From Planctomycetota bacterium (GTDB lineage: Bacteria; Planctomycetota; Phycisphaerae; UBA1845; UTPLA1), in assembly GCA_016235815.1 (NCBI GenBank), contig JACRIM010000027.1:1-64000 (forward strand): a stretch of 64,000 nucleotides of DNA. Reading direction: 5' to 3'. Within the stretch, counting starts at the first letter, position 1. Each line of letters starts with the position of its first letter. The notes beneath the pieces were generated by a model. The model did not search any database. It saw only the letters and a list, made by a program, of their open reading frames with translations, and was not told the origin of the DNA. A program made the position numbers and the translations under genes. Positions 32,338 through 41,275 of this stretch are shown here, piece by piece.

Positions 32338-33200
32338 GCATTGAAATGGCGATGATGGGCAAGGCTTCTGCCGACGATCGTCCCGCAACAACCTGCGATG
32401 ATGTCGAGTGCGTCATGGCGCGGCCTGCCTCGATGACCGACAAGCTCATGCACTATTGCCCCGGTTGCACGCATGGCATTATTCATCGGCTGGTCGGCGA
32501 AATGATCGATGAGTTCGGTTTGCTCGATCACACCGTCGGGGTCTGTCCGGTCGGGTGTTCGGTGTTCGCATACGAGTACTTTCAATGCGATGCCATCGAG
32601 GCCAGTCACGGGCGTGCGCCCGCTGTAGCGACGGCCGTAAAGCGAACCGACTCCTCGCGGTTTGTCTTCACGTATCAGGGCGACGGTGATCTGGCCTCGA
32701 TCGGCATGGCTGAGACGATTCACGCCGCAGCACGCGGCGAACGGATCACGATCTTCTTCGTGAACAACGGCATCTATGGCATGACAGGCGGTCAGATGGC
32801 CCCGACCTCGCTGATCGGACAGAAGACGACCACGTCGCCGAGCGGGCGAATCGCCGAAACGACGGGGATGCCGATCGGCGTATGCGAGTTGCTTTCCAGT
32901 TTGAAGGGCGTTGCCTACCTCGCCCGAGTTCCGATCAGCAGCCCGAAGAACATCAACACGGCGCGCAAATACATGCGCAAGGCGATTCGCGCTCAGTTGG
33001 AAAACAAGGGGCTGGGGCTTGTTGAGTTTCTCAGCACCTGCCCCGTGCAATGGGCCATGTCGCCGATCGCGGCGATGAAACACATCGACAACACCGTTAT
33101 CAAGACATTTCCGCCGGGCGTCTTCGTGGATCGCGTGGACCCGGTGGATGCGACATCGACGCCAATGCCGGCAGTCGCTCACACAGGAGCCGAGGCATGA
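32334..33200 (+). CDS. 2-oxoacid:acceptor oxidoreductase, beta (TPP) subunit
   Basis: The product is 288 aa from the ATG at 32334. 'HYCPGCTHGIIHRLVGEMID' begins the TPP domain and 'TYQGDGDLASIGMAETIHAA' carries the GDG motif. The 'FFVNNGIYGMTGGQMAPTS' segment binds TPP-Mg. It decarboxylates the 2-oxoacid to acyl-CoA with the alpha and gamma subunits. It overlaps both neighbours by four bases, so all four subunits are likely translated together. Confidence 0.92.
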   Translation: MSIEMAMMGKASADDRPATTCDDVECVMARPASMTDKLMHYCPGCTHGIIHRLVGEMIDEFGLLDHTVGVCPVGCSVFAYEYFQCDAIEASHGRAPAVATAVKRTDSSRFVFTYQGDGDLASIGMAETIHAAARGERITIFFVNNGIYGMTGGQMAPTSLIGQKTTTSPSGRIAETTGMPIGVCELLSSLKGVAYLARVPISSPKNINTARKYMRKAIRAQLENKGLGLVEFLSTCPVQWAMSPIAAMKHIDNTVIKTFPPGVFVDRVDPVDATSTPMPAVAHTGAEA

Positions 33201-33754
33201 AAAATGAAGTTTTGATCGCAGGCTTCGGCGGCCAAGGCATCCTGCTGATGGGACGACTGCTGGCGGAGGCGGCCATGAAGGATGGATATCACGCGACGTG
33301 GTTCCCGTCCTATGGCCCGGAAATGCGCGGCGGCACGGCGAACTGCACCACTATTTTTTCCGACGAGGAAATCGGATCGCCCATTGCCGCCTGCTATGAC
33401 ATTGTGATTGCCATGAACCAGCCGTCGCTGGAGCGATTCGGTCCCAAGGTTCGCCCCGGCGGGCATCTGCTGGTGAACAGCTCGATGGTACCAATCAAGT
33501 GTGAACGGCGGGACATTCAATGTGCTTATGTGCCCGCCGTGACCATCGCCGGGCAGATGGCACAGGAGCGTGTGGCAAATGTGGTGATGTTGGGATCGCT
33601 CCTGGGTATCTGCCCGGCGCCGATTTTGTCGGCCTATGAGGAGGCCATTCGGTCAATCATCGGCGTCAAGAAGCCGGAGCTTGTGAAGATCAATCTCGAC
33701 GCCCTCGCGGCCGGCCGGGCGGCGGTTGAGGAACAGCTGTGTGCGCCCGTATAG
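33197..33754 (+). CDS. 2-oxoacid:acceptor oxidoreductase, gamma subunit
   Basis: The 185-aa product starts 'MKNEVLIAGFGGQGILLMGR' (POR gamma-domain glycine-rich loop) and contains 'TWFPSYGPEMRGGTANCTTI', the CoA-site signature. It contributes to CoA binding in the KorABCD/VorABCD complex. ATG at 33197 overlaps the beta-subunit stop by four bases. A 77-aa gene follows 17 bases later and may be cotranscribed. Confidence 0.92.
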   Translation: MKNEVLIAGFGGQGILLMGRLLAEAAMKDGYHATWFPSYGPEMRGGTANCTTIFSDEEIGSPIAACYDIVIAMNQPSLERFGPKVRPGGHLLVNSSMVPIKCERRDIQCAYVPAVTIAGQMAQERVANVVMLGSLLGICPAPILSAYEEAIRSIIGVKKPELVKINLDALAAGRAAVEEQLCAPV

Positions 33755-33770
33755 CAGGCAGGAGCGTCCC

Positions 33771-34004
33771 ATGATGAAACAGCCTCTTGACTTCGAAATC
33801 GAATCCGCCAAGTCCTGGTTGGACAACCATTGCCATCATGCAGGTGTCCGGCAGGTGCTCCTGCGCGGCGTGGAGTATGTTGAAGCGATGGAGCGCGCCG
33901 GCCTCACGCCGACCCTCACGCCGGGCGACGAGCTGTACGACTTCCTCTGCGACCCCGGCGCCGCTTCCGCCCGCTTCAAAAACTTCATGCCCCCGACCCT
34001 TTAG
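33771..34004 (+). CDS. Small hypothetical protein, 77 aa, at the end of the oxidoreductase operon
   Basis: AGGAG lies eight bases before the ATG at 33771, 17 bases after the gamma-subunit stop. The product is helical and acidic ('FEIESAKSWLDNHCHHAGVR', 'YVEAMERAGL') with no known motif apart from a CHH cluster. Co-orientation suggests a link to the oxidoreductase, but the role is unknown. The downstream inverted repeat at 34029-34065 may mark the operon end. Confidence 0.6.
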   Translation: MMKQPLDFEIESAKSWLDNHCHHAGVRQVLLRGVEYVEAMERAGLTPTLTPGDELYDFLCDPGAASARFKNFMPPTL

Positions 34005-34696
34005 ATCTGGTCTCACGCGCATGATCCTCAATCTTAATTAGGGACAATCCAATAATTAAAGATTGCCACCTATTTCTTGCCACGGGCGCGTTAAAGAGAT
34101 CGAGTGTTTAAGGCTGAACCGGAGGTCCCTTATCGGCAATCGCGTAGGTTCCCGGCCGCCGACCCCCGGCCCACGCAATACTTTGCCTCGACTCGACTGT
34201 TCGATTTTTCGGCGTGCAATTCCCCTGCCGTGGCAGGATTTTTCCCCTTGCCCCCGTCCGGCCGCGCGCTATATATTAGTTAGGGAACTGTTAGCACTCG
34301 CTCAGCCCCCTGAAAGGAGGCCCGCATGATCCGCGCCTACGCATGCGCCCGCATCGCGCAGCGAATTCCTCGATTTTCTACATTCTTAATTGAACATTCT
34401 GGACTCAGCGAGGCCATCCCAAATTTCCCCGGCCCCATCGAGCCACGCCGGGAAACGCCAGCAAACGCCAGCTGTTTTTCATTTCCCACGTCAATTTGCC
34501 GCAATTCCAACCTCACCCCCACGTCGCGCAGCGACCCTAACCTATCTCGCCATTCGCCATTCGGCACTCACCCCGTCCCACTTTTTCCCAGTTTGTGTCA
34601 GTTCTTTTTTTTCGACCCGTCCCACCGCGACCAGCGTTGGTTTCAGGTCTCGGCTCGTGCCGCGCCAACCGCATCACTCTATAATGAACATGCAAC
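34005..34696. other. 692-base intergenic region with AT-rich inverted repeat
   Basis: No convincing gene. An imperfect 12-bp AT-rich inverted repeat lies at 34029-34065 just after the oxidoreductase operon. A very strong AAAGGAGG lies at ~34312-34319 before an ATG at 34326, but the 124-codon frame reads as non-coding. The rest is pyrimidine-rich on the plus strand. TATAAT at 34680-34685 lies only 11 bases before the lipoprotein ATG, so its transcript could be nearly leaderless. The -35 is poor. Confidence 0.45.
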
Positions 34697-36346
34697 ATGA
34701 GCCGATTGCGATTATTCCTGACGGGGACGCTGATCCTTTGCGCATCTTGCGCCAAGACCGCCCCCTTGCGCCTGCAAATCGACCCCGATGTCAAACGGCC
34801 CGACAAATCCGTCGTACTCTTCTTTGTCGATGGCCTCGATCACGATCGCTTTCAGTCGCTCCTCGACGCGGGAAAGCTGCCCAATATCAAGCGGCATTTT
34901 GTTGATGGCGGGGTGCGTGTCGAACACGCGGTGACGTCGATCCCCTCAATGACATATCCAAACACCGTCTCGCTGTTCACGGGGCGTTTTCCCGGGCACC
35001 ACGATGTAACCGGGAATCAGTGGTTTGACCGCCGGACACTGGCGTATCCGAATTACATCACCGCTGCGGAATACTCGGCGGTCAACCTACACTTTCGATG
35101 GCCGACGCTGTATGAATTGCTGCCGGATCAATTCAGCGTGAATGTGCTTGGTAATGTTGCGCGTGGCGCCACCTACAACGTCGACTATCACGTCTCCGAA
35201 GGCATAGGCTGGTATCTGGGTTGGTATTCACGCATGGATGAACTGACGGCGGGATGTATCGAGGACATCGGCCGCCTTGCCAATCGTATCGACCGCTGGC
35301 CCAACATCATCACGATGTATTTCATCGGCGTGGATCAGTTGGGGCACGATGCCGGTTCGGATTCAGCGGCTTATGCGGAAGGCGTGATTGGTGTTGATCG
35401 CCAGATCGGGCGCGTGTTGGACGCGCTCAGGCAAAACGGGCTTGCCGATTCGACCCATACCGTCCTGGTGACCGATCACAGCCACACCCCGACACACAAG
35501 CACCGAAGCCTCGACCTGATTTGCTGGCTGCGCGACCATCGCGGGCTGAAGATTCACGAGGGACGCGTATTTGGTGATGACTACGCGGATCGGCTGCGCG
35601 AGCTGCGCCGTTACGACGCCGTGTTGGTGGACGGTTCATATCGGCGCATCGTGCTGCATCTGCGCGGCAAGGCCGGGTGGTTCGTCAAACCAGGCATCGA
35701 CGAGATTGACGCGGTGATGCAAGCGTCCGGCACGTCGCCGCGACTGGCGGATTTGGAGGGCGTCGGGCTGGTTTGCACGACCGGCGGGCCCAATCGGATT
35801 CGAATTCTGTCGCCGCGAGGCGATGCCGTCGTGCAACGCCGGTTGGAACAGGGCGTTTCGCAATATCGACTCGATATGGAAGCGCACGATGGTATGAAGC
35901 CCGCCGATCCACTGGAGTGTATGGCCGACGCGGAAATGCGTTCATTCGTGGATTCCGGCTGGCATTCAACGCGCGAGTGGCTGGCCGCGACAGCGAAGCA
36001 AAAATATCCCGACTTCGTGCCGCAGGTGGTCGAGTACTTCGATTCCATTCGATCGGGTGAGCTGCTTATCTTCGCTGCGGAGGGGTGGTCGTTTTCCGGG
36101 CATGGTCGCGGGGAGCATGGTGCGGCATTAGCCGCCGACATGCGAATTCCGCTGTATTTTGCCGGGCCGGGCCTGCCACACGGCGGATCAATCCCCTGCG
36201 GGCGCATTGTCGATGTGATGCCGACCGTGATCGATTTGCTTGGTCGTCCGGACGCTCTCACCGGCGCGCCGCCGATTGATGGGGTTAGTTTGTTGCCACA
36301 ACTTCGAGCGGCCGGCGGGACGGCTGCTGCTCAATCCACGCCATGA
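34697..36346 (+). CDS. Alkaline-phosphatase-superfamily phosphodiesterase lipoprotein (ENPP-like)
   Basis: The product is 549 aa. The signal peptide ends in a lipobox ('LILCASC'), predicting a lipid-anchored protein. Catalytic-core features of type I phosphodiesterase/nucleotide pyrophosphatases are D45 in 'VVLFFVDGLDHD', the likely nucleophile T86 in 'SIPSMTYPNTVSLFTG', 'FIGVDQLGHDAG' and 'VTDHSHTPTHKH' with metal-binding Asp/His, and 'GHGRGEHG' near the C-terminus. The substrate is unknown. The stop overlaps the next ATG by four bases. Confidence 0.87.
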   Translation: MSRLRLFLTGTLILCASCAKTAPLRLQIDPDVKRPDKSVVLFFVDGLDHDRFQSLLDAGKLPNIKRHFVDGGVRVEHAVTSIPSMTYPNTVSLFTGRFPGHHDVTGNQWFDRRTLAYPNYITAAEYSAVNLHFRWPTLYELLPDQFSVNVLGNVARGATYNVDYHVSEGIGWYLGWYSRMDELTAGCIEDIGRLANRIDRWPNIITMYFIGVDQLGHDAGSDSAAYAEGVIGVDRQIGRVLDALRQNGLADSTHTVLVTDHSHTPTHKHRSLDLICWLRDHRGLKIHEGRVFGDDYADRLRELRRYDAVLVDGSYRRIVLHLRGKAGWFVKPGIDEIDAVMQASGTSPRLADLEGVGLVCTTGGPNRIRILSPRGDAVVQRRLEQGVSQYRLDMEAHDGMKPADPLECMADAEMRSFVDSGWHSTREWLAATAKQKYPDFVPQVVEYFDSIRSGELLIFAAEGWSFSGHGRGEHGAALAADMRIPLYFAGPGLPHGGSIPCGRIVDVMPTVIDLLGRPDALTGAPPIDGVSLLPQLRAAGGTAAAQSTP

Positions 36347-36876
36347 CCGCTCCGCCACGATTTCTGATTCGCCTGAGCTACGGCCCTTCGCTGGCCATGA
36401 ATCGCCTGATGTGCGCGTTGGGACTGTGGAACCAGTGGGACGCCGTGGATGAACACGTGTTGATCGGTGCCGTGCCCGGGCGGCGGCACATGCGCCAATT
36501 GCGGGACTGCGGCGTGACGGCCATCGTGAATCTTTGTAAGGAATTCGTTGGGCATCGTGCGGAGATGGCCGCGCATGGCATCGAGCAACTTCACCTGCCG
36601 ACGTTGGATTACCATTGCCCGAGCGCCGACGATCTCCTGCGCGGGCTGGAGTTTCTCCGGAATCGGCGGTCGCGTGGTGCCAAGACGCTGGTCCACTGCA
36701 AGGCCGGCCGCGGGCGAAGCGCGACGCTGGTGCTCTGTTATGTCATGGCTACACGGGGCTGCTCGGCCACGGACGCCTATCGGTTTTTGCGCACGCGACG
36801 ACCGCACCTCACACGGCGGCTGGATCGGCGGGAGCCGGTGATGGCCGTGGAGCGGGCACTTCGAGGAATGGCGTAA
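36343..36876 (+). CDS. Dual-specificity phosphatase, PTPMT1-like
   Basis: The 177-aa product has the cysteine-phosphatase loop 'VHCKAGRGRSATLV' (C119, R125). The upstream pattern 'GAVPGRRHMRQLRDCGVTAI' resembles PTPMT1, a phosphatidylglycerophosphate phosphatase. Asp89 in 'LPTLDYHCP' is a plausible general acid. Its ATG overlaps the stop of the phosphodiesterase gene, so the pair is coupled. A role in phospholipid or head-group metabolism is an inference from the PTPMT1 resemblance. Confidence 0.85.
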   Translation: MTAPPRFLIRLSYGPSLAMNRLMCALGLWNQWDAVDEHVLIGAVPGRRHMRQLRDCGVTAIVNLCKEFVGHRAEMAAHGIEQLHLPTLDYHCPSADDLLRGLEFLRNRRSRGAKTLVHCKAGRGRSATLVLCYVMATRGCSATDAYRFLRTRRPHLTRRLDRREPVMAVERALRGMA

Positions 36877-37013
36877 GTCGACGCGAGCCAGTCTTGATTC
36901 GGCTATACTCTGGGTGTGGGTGATCTCCCCAAACGGGACCTTTCGCCGCGTCACCCCCGGATCGAAGCGAAGCCTGCGATCAGAAATGACATTCTGTCTG
37001 GAAGGAGTCTGCC

Positions 37014-37760
37014 ATGGGCGTTCTCGATGGTAAGGTGAGTTTTGTCACGGGTGGATCCCGCGGGATCGGCCGAGCGATTTGTTTGGCGTTGGCCGAGGCC
37101 GGGTCCGACATCGCGCTGAACTACTCCACGTCGCGTGAGGCCGCCGAAGAAGTGGCCGCTTTGATTCACAAGATGGGTCGCAAGGCGCTTATCTATCAGG
37201 CCAACGTCTCCAACCCCGACGAAGATGACACGATGGTTGCCCAGATCGTGAAAGACTTCGGCTTGGTTCACATCGTCGTCAACAACGCCGGCATCACGCG
37301 CGACAAGTCGTTCGTGAAGATGGATCGGCCGATGTGGCACGAGGTGTTGAACGTGAACCTGACCGGCCCGGCGATGATTATTCATCGCCTCATCAAGCCG
37401 ATGATGGAGCATGGGTGGGGGCGCATTATCAATATCACCAGCATCGTCGGCCAGATGGGCAACTTCGGACAGGCGAACTATGCGGCGGCCAAGGGCGGAC
37501 TGATCGCGCTGACGAAGACGCTGGCCCGCGAGTTCGCCAAGAAGGGCGTCACGGTAAACGCTGTCGCACCGGGGTTCATCGAGACCGACATGACGGCGGA
37601 AGTGCCGCCGGCGTCGTTGGACATCGTGAAGCAGATGACGCCGATGGGCCGTCTCGGCAAGCCGGAGGAAGTGGCGGCGACGGTTGCGTTTCTTGCATCA
37701 CCGCAGGCGTCGTTCATCACCGGCGAGATCATCGGCGTCAACGGCGGCATGTACATGTAG
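37014..37760 (+). CDS. SDR oxidoreductase, 3-oxoacyl-(ACP/CoA) reductase (FabG/PhaB type)
   Basis: The product is 248 aa. 'FVTGGSRGIGR' binds NADP(H). The catalytic set is S143, Y156 and K160 ('NYAAAKGG'), and 'VNNAGITRD' is canonical. The loop 'IVGQMGNFGQ' strongly recalls acetoacetyl-CoA reductases (PhaB), which supply (R)-3-hydroxybutyryl-CoA for polyhydroxyalkanoate. A strong GGAAGGAG site precedes the ATG. It lies 20 kb from the PHA synthase genes, so a fatty-acid FabG role is not excluded. Confidence 0.88.
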   Translation: MGVLDGKVSFVTGGSRGIGRAICLALAEAGSDIALNYSTSREAAEEVAALIHKMGRKALIYQANVSNPDEDDTMVAQIVKDFGLVHIVVNNAGITRDKSFVKMDRPMWHEVLNVNLTGPAMIIHRLIKPMMEHGWGRIINITSIVGQMGNFGQANYAAAKGGLIALTKTLAREFAKKGVTVNAVAPGFIETDMTAEVPPASLDIVKQMTPMGRLGKPEEVAATVAFLASPQASFITGEIIGVNGGMYM

Positions 37761-37802
37761 GCGAAGTCGTCGATTTGCGACTGCTTGTTTAGTGAACAGA
37801 CC

Positions 37803-38231
37803 ATGAGCGACACCATCCAAAGCGGCCGCGCCGCCGAGCCGGTCGGGGCCTATCCCCACGCCAAGCGCGTCGGCGATTTTCTGTTTCTCTCGGGGATCGG
37901 CCCGCGCAAGCGCGGCAGCAAAGAGATCCCCGGCGTGACGCTGGATGATCGCGGCAACATTCTCGCTCACGACATTGAGGCGCAGTGCCGAAGCGTCTTC
38001 GATAATGTGCGATTCGTGCTGGAGGACGCCGGTGCAAAATGGGAGGACATCGTCGACGTCACGGTTTTCCTGACGCACATGAGTGACGATTTCCCGGTGT
38101 TCAACAAGATCTACGCCGAGCATTTCGCAGGGCCGGGAAAGCCCAACCCGACGCGCACGACGGTGGAGGTGACCGCATTGCCGACGCCGATTGCGATTGA
38201 ATTGAAGGTCATCGCCGTTTTTTCGTCATGA
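37803..38231 (+). CDS. RidA/YjgF-family protein (2-aminomuconate-deaminase-like)
   Basis: The product is 142 aa. RidA features are 'AYPHAKRVGDFLFLSG', 'QCRSVFDNVRFVLEDAG' and 'RTTVEVTALP', including the conserved Arg that binds carboxylate. RidA proteins hydrolyse reactive enamines, and one subgroup is 2-aminomuconate deaminase of 3-hydroxyanthranilate breakdown. It converges without a gap on tryptophan 2,3-dioxygenase, which favours a role linked to the kynurenine genes. Exact specificity cannot be read from sequence. Confidence 0.87.
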   Translation: MSDTIQSGRAAEPVGAYPHAKRVGDFLFLSGIGPRKRGSKEIPGVTLDDRGNILAHDIEAQCRSVFDNVRFVLEDAGAKWEDIVDVTVFLTHMSDDFPVFNKIYAEHFAGPGKPNPTRTTVEVTALPTPIAIELKVIAVFSS

Positions 38232-39020
38232 TCATAGTTCATGACGGATCGCCCACAGATCGGGGAAGGCCGGTTGGAAGAGGCTGCGCTTGAGGAACTC
38301 GACGCCGAGTGAGCCGCCGGTTCCCTTCTTGTTGCCGATGGTTCGCTCCACCAGCTTGACATGCCGGTAGCGCCATTCCTGCAGGCCTTCGTCGAAGTCG
38401 GTCATGGATTCGAAGAGAATGGCGACCTCGGGGCGCGATTTGTACAGGCGCAATATCTCGCGCTGCACGTCGACGTTCGGCGCGTTCGATGTTCGCACAT
38501 CCCGCTGCTTCAATTCAGTGGGCACCGTCGCGCCGCAGTGACCGAGGAAGTCGTAGAAGTGATCGATGACGCTGCGGTCGTCGAGGCGGGCCTTCAGGCG
38601 GGCGTATCCCTGACTGTCCTTCCCGTACAAGGCTGCGAAGTCGAGATCAGTTCGCTTCTGCCCGAGGGCGAATTCCAACTCGCGGAACTGCGCCGATTGA
38701 AAGCCCGACGCTGTCTCCAAACGATCACGAAAACTCGAGAAGCTCATCGGCGTCATGGTCTCAAGAATGTCGAGCTGTCCCACCAGCGTCTTCATGACGG
38801 TTCGCACGCGCTTAAGGCTGTGGACGGCACCAAAGAGGTCGTTCCCTGAGAAGTCCCGGTTGATCTTGTCCAACTCGTGCAGCACCAGTTTGAACCAAAG
38901 TTCGTAGACCTGGTGAATCACGATGAAGAGCATCTCATCATGCTCAGGCGGCTTCGAGCGCGGCTCCTGCAGCTCCAGCATCGCTTCCAATTTGAGATAG
39001 TCTGTATAAGTCAGGGCCAC
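38232..39020 (-). CDS. kynA: Tryptophan 2,3-dioxygenase
   Basis: The 262-aa heme enzyme opens the indole ring of tryptophan to N-formylkynurenine. 'FIVIHQVYELWFKLVLHELD' (substrate pocket, His36), 'MTPMSFSSFRDRLETASGFQ' and 'WRYRHVKLVERTIG' (axial heme His) followed by NKKGTGGS are highly conserved signatures. The length is full. It is followed on the same strand by a gap of 12 bases from kmo, upstream in transcription, so the two form an operon. Confidence 0.95.
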   Translation of the reverse strand: MALTYTDYLKLEAMLELQEPRSKPPEHDEMLFIVIHQVYELWFKLVLHELDKINRDFSGNDLFGAVHSLKRVRTVMKTLVGQLDILETMTPMSFSSFRDRLETASGFQSAQFRELEFALGQKRTDLDFAALYGKDSQGYARLKARLDDRSVIDHFYDFLGHCGATVPTELKQRDVRTSNAPNVDVQREILRLYKSRPEVAILFESMTDFDEGLQEWRYRHVKLVERTIGNKKGTGGSLGVEFLKRSLFQPAFPDLWAIRHEL

Positions 39021-39032
39021 GGACGACTCCCG

Positions 39033-40472
39033 TCATGCAGACGACGGGCTTGCCCGCCGTTTCGATTTGAAGATTACCACCTGCATCGCCACATAGACAA
39101 TGGTGGCCGCCATGGAGACGCAGGCGACCAGTCGCTCCGTTGTGAACAAACGCAGCAAGGTCGCCAGTACGACCACGGCGAATAACGCGGAAAACACGAA
39201 GACGCGGCGGTCTTGTCGCCTGGCCCGCGCGACCGCTTCGGCGTAGGGTATGCACGAGAAACTCACCATGCCGTAGAGCGGCCGATACCACGATGGCATC
39301 AATGTGTGCAGCGTACGTTCGACCTTCTTTTTCCATCGAAAGCTTCGGGACGCCGTCTTGTCGCGCATCTCGATGAAGTTTTCGATGGCCAGGTCCGCGA
39401 GTGTGTCGCTGTTTTCCTTCCGTCGCGATTCATAAGCCTCGAAGGCGCGTCGCCAGTCGGGGCCGTGTTGGCGCATGCACTCATCCAGCGCGACCACGTC
39501 TTCAAAGGCCGCGTTCATTCCCTGCCCATAGAAGGGCACAACGGCGTGGGCGGCGTCGCCGACGAGGGCGACCTTTCCTTCGTATTGCCATGGCCGACAT
39601 CGCACCGTGACCATCGAGCCGGTCGGATTCGTGCGGAAATCGTCGAGTAGTGTGGGCATGAGCGGCACGGCATCGGGAAACTCCGACTCGAAGAATCGCC
39701 GCACATCGTCATCGCCTCGCAGCGACGCGAAGCTGTCGGGGCCTTCGAATGGGTAAAACAGCGTGCAGGTGAACGAGCCGTCAGGGTTCGGCAGGGCAAT
39801 CATCATGTAACTTCGTCGCGGCCAGATGTGCAGGGCGTTTCGTTCCATGCGAGAATCGCCGTTGGGGCCTGGCGGAATCGTCAATTCCTTGTAGCCATGC
39901 CGCAGATAGTCCTGTCGATAGTCAAACCTCTCCAACCGTTGCATCGACTTCCGCACCGCTGAAAAAGCCCCATCCACGCCGATGAGCAGATCGCTCTCCA
40001 CGACCGTCTCGGCGTTCGTCGCGGTATGCACCAGTCGCGCCGACGGTCGATCCAAATCAACATCCACGCAACGATGATCGAAGTGTACTCGCACGTTGGG
40101 CAGCTTCTGTGCCGCCGCCAGCGTCACGCTGTTCAACGCCGCCCGCCCGATGGAGTTGATGCACTTCGTCGGGTCTTTGTCATACGGTTGGAAGTGCAAC
40201 CCCCCGGCGCGATCGTGAATCATCCGCCCGCGCATCTGTATCGCGTGCGACAGGATTTCATCCGCCAATCCCACGCGCTGCAGGGCGTCGATCCCGCGCG
40301 TCGAAAGGGCCAGATTGATCGACCGTCCGCCGACGAAGTTGCCCGCGCCAGGGTCGCTGCGCCGCTCGTACAGCGTCACATCCTGCCCCGCGCGACCAAG
40401 ATACGTAGCCAACAACCCGCCGGCCAACCCCCCGCCGATCAACGTGATTCGTGGTTTTTCGATCTGCGCCAT
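39033..40472 (-). CDS. kmo: Kynurenine 3-monooxygenase
   Basis: The 479-aa FAD enzyme hydroxylates kynurenine to 3-hydroxykynurenine with NADPH and O2. 'LIGGGLAGGLLATYLGRAG' binds FAD, and 'ALVGDAAHAVVPFYGQGMN' is the second FAD motif with the family-typical FYGQGMNAAFED. The last ~60 residues contain two hydrophobic spans ('VFVFSALFAVVVLATLL', 'CVSMAATIVYVAMQVVIF'), so the C-terminus is probably membrane-anchored, as in eukaryotic KMO. It precedes kynA on the minus strand. Confidence 0.95.
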   Translation of the reverse strand: MAQIEKPRITLIGGGLAGGLLATYLGRAGQDVTLYERRSDPGAGNFVGGRSINLALSTRGIDALQRVGLADEILSHAIQMRGRMIHDRAGGLHFQPYDKDPTKCINSIGRAALNSVTLAAAQKLPNVRVHFDHRCVDVDLDRPSARLVHTATNAETVVESDLLIGVDGAFSAVRKSMQRLERFDYRQDYLRHGYKELTIPPGPNGDSRMERNALHIWPRRSYMMIALPNPDGSFTCTLFYPFEGPDSFASLRGDDDVRRFFESEFPDAVPLMPTLLDDFRTNPTGSMVTVRCRPWQYEGKVALVGDAAHAVVPFYGQGMNAAFEDVVALDECMRQHGPDWRRAFEAYESRRKENSDTLADLAIENFIEMRDKTASRSFRWKKKVERTLHTLMPSWYRPLYGMVSFSCIPYAEAVARARRQDRRVFVFSALFAVVVLATLLRLFTTERLVACVSMAATIVYVAMQVVIFKSKRRASPSSA

Positions 40473-40605
40473 GACGAGGCGTATTTAACGCGATGGTGCG
40501 AGTGCCGCCAACCTGCCCCGAATTAATCCACCGGAACCAGCGCAGTCGACGAACTCCGTCTTGCAAAAAAGCACTATCATGGTTCAGCATAGAGAGGTAA
40601 CACGC

Positions 40606-41265
40606 ATGTCAACGTTGGATAATGCCCTCGAAGCCGTGAAGAGTGGAAACGTCACGGCCTTCCGCGCCCTCCTCGCCGCCGACCCTGCCCTCGCCGACGC
40701 AACCATCGACGGCGGCATGTCGCTGCTCCTCCTCGCCGTCTTTTTCGGCCATGGCGAGATCATCGATGCGATGCTCGCAACCGGTCGAACGCTGAACATC
40801 TACGAAGCCGCCGCACTCGGCAAACAGGTGGAACTGACCGCCTTCCTCGACGCCGACCCCAGCGCGATTAATGCCTTTTCGTCGTACGGTTTCACGCCGC
40901 TTCACCACGCTGCCTACATGGCCGATGTGTCGACGGTCAGGCTGCTGCTCGATCGCGGCGCTGATGTCAACGCCGTCTCCCGCGATCACATGCAGCTTAC
41001 GCCTTTGCATCAGGCCGCGGTCAAGGGCAAGCGCGACATGGTGGCCATGCTGCTGGACCACGGCGCCAACCCCACGCCGCCACACCCGCAGGGCTACACC
41101 CCGCTCCACGCGGCGGCCGGCGGCGGCGATCTCGTTTCGATTCGCCGATTGCTGACCATGGGCGCGGACCCGACGCAAACATTTCAAGGCAAGACCGCGG
41201 CCGACATCGCGATGGAAAAGGGCCACAAAGACGCAGCGGCGGCGATACGGGCGGAGATGGTGTAG
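40606..41265 (+). CDS. Ankyrin-repeat protein
   Basis: The product is about 219 aa from the ATG at 40606, with GAGAGG upstream (an ATG at 40579 is possible). It has about five ankyrin repeats, for example 'YGFTPLHHAAYMADVSTVRL' with LLDRGADVNA, 'LTPLHQAAVKGKRDMVAMLL' and 'QGYTPLHAAAGGGDLVSIRR'. No signal peptide. It is a cytoplasmic protein-interaction module of unknown partner, placed between kmo and kynU but on the opposite strand, so a kynurenine role is not implied. Confidence 0.9.
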   Translation: MSTLDNALEAVKSGNVTAFRALLAADPALADATIDGGMSLLLLAVFFGHGEIIDAMLATGRTLNIYEAAALGKQVELTAFLDADPSAINAFSSYGFTPLHHAAYMADVSTVRLLLDRGADVNAVSRDHMQLTPLHQAAVKGKRDMVAMLLDHGANPTPPHPQGYTPLHAAAGGGDLVSIRRLLTMGADPTQTFQGKTAADIAMEKGHKDAAAAIRAEMV

Positions 41266-41275
41266 TCGGCCGTTC

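Noticed and set aside
34290-34320. CIRCE-like half site (TTAGCACTC)
   Set aside because: Only one arm is present; GAGTGCTAA is missing at the expected spacing and no chaperone gene follows.
34326-34700. 124-codon frame after a strong AAAGGAGG
   Set aside because: Composition is Pro/Ser/Arg/Phe-rich without domain character, and it overlaps the start of the lipoprotein gene. Kept only as a regulatory curiosity.
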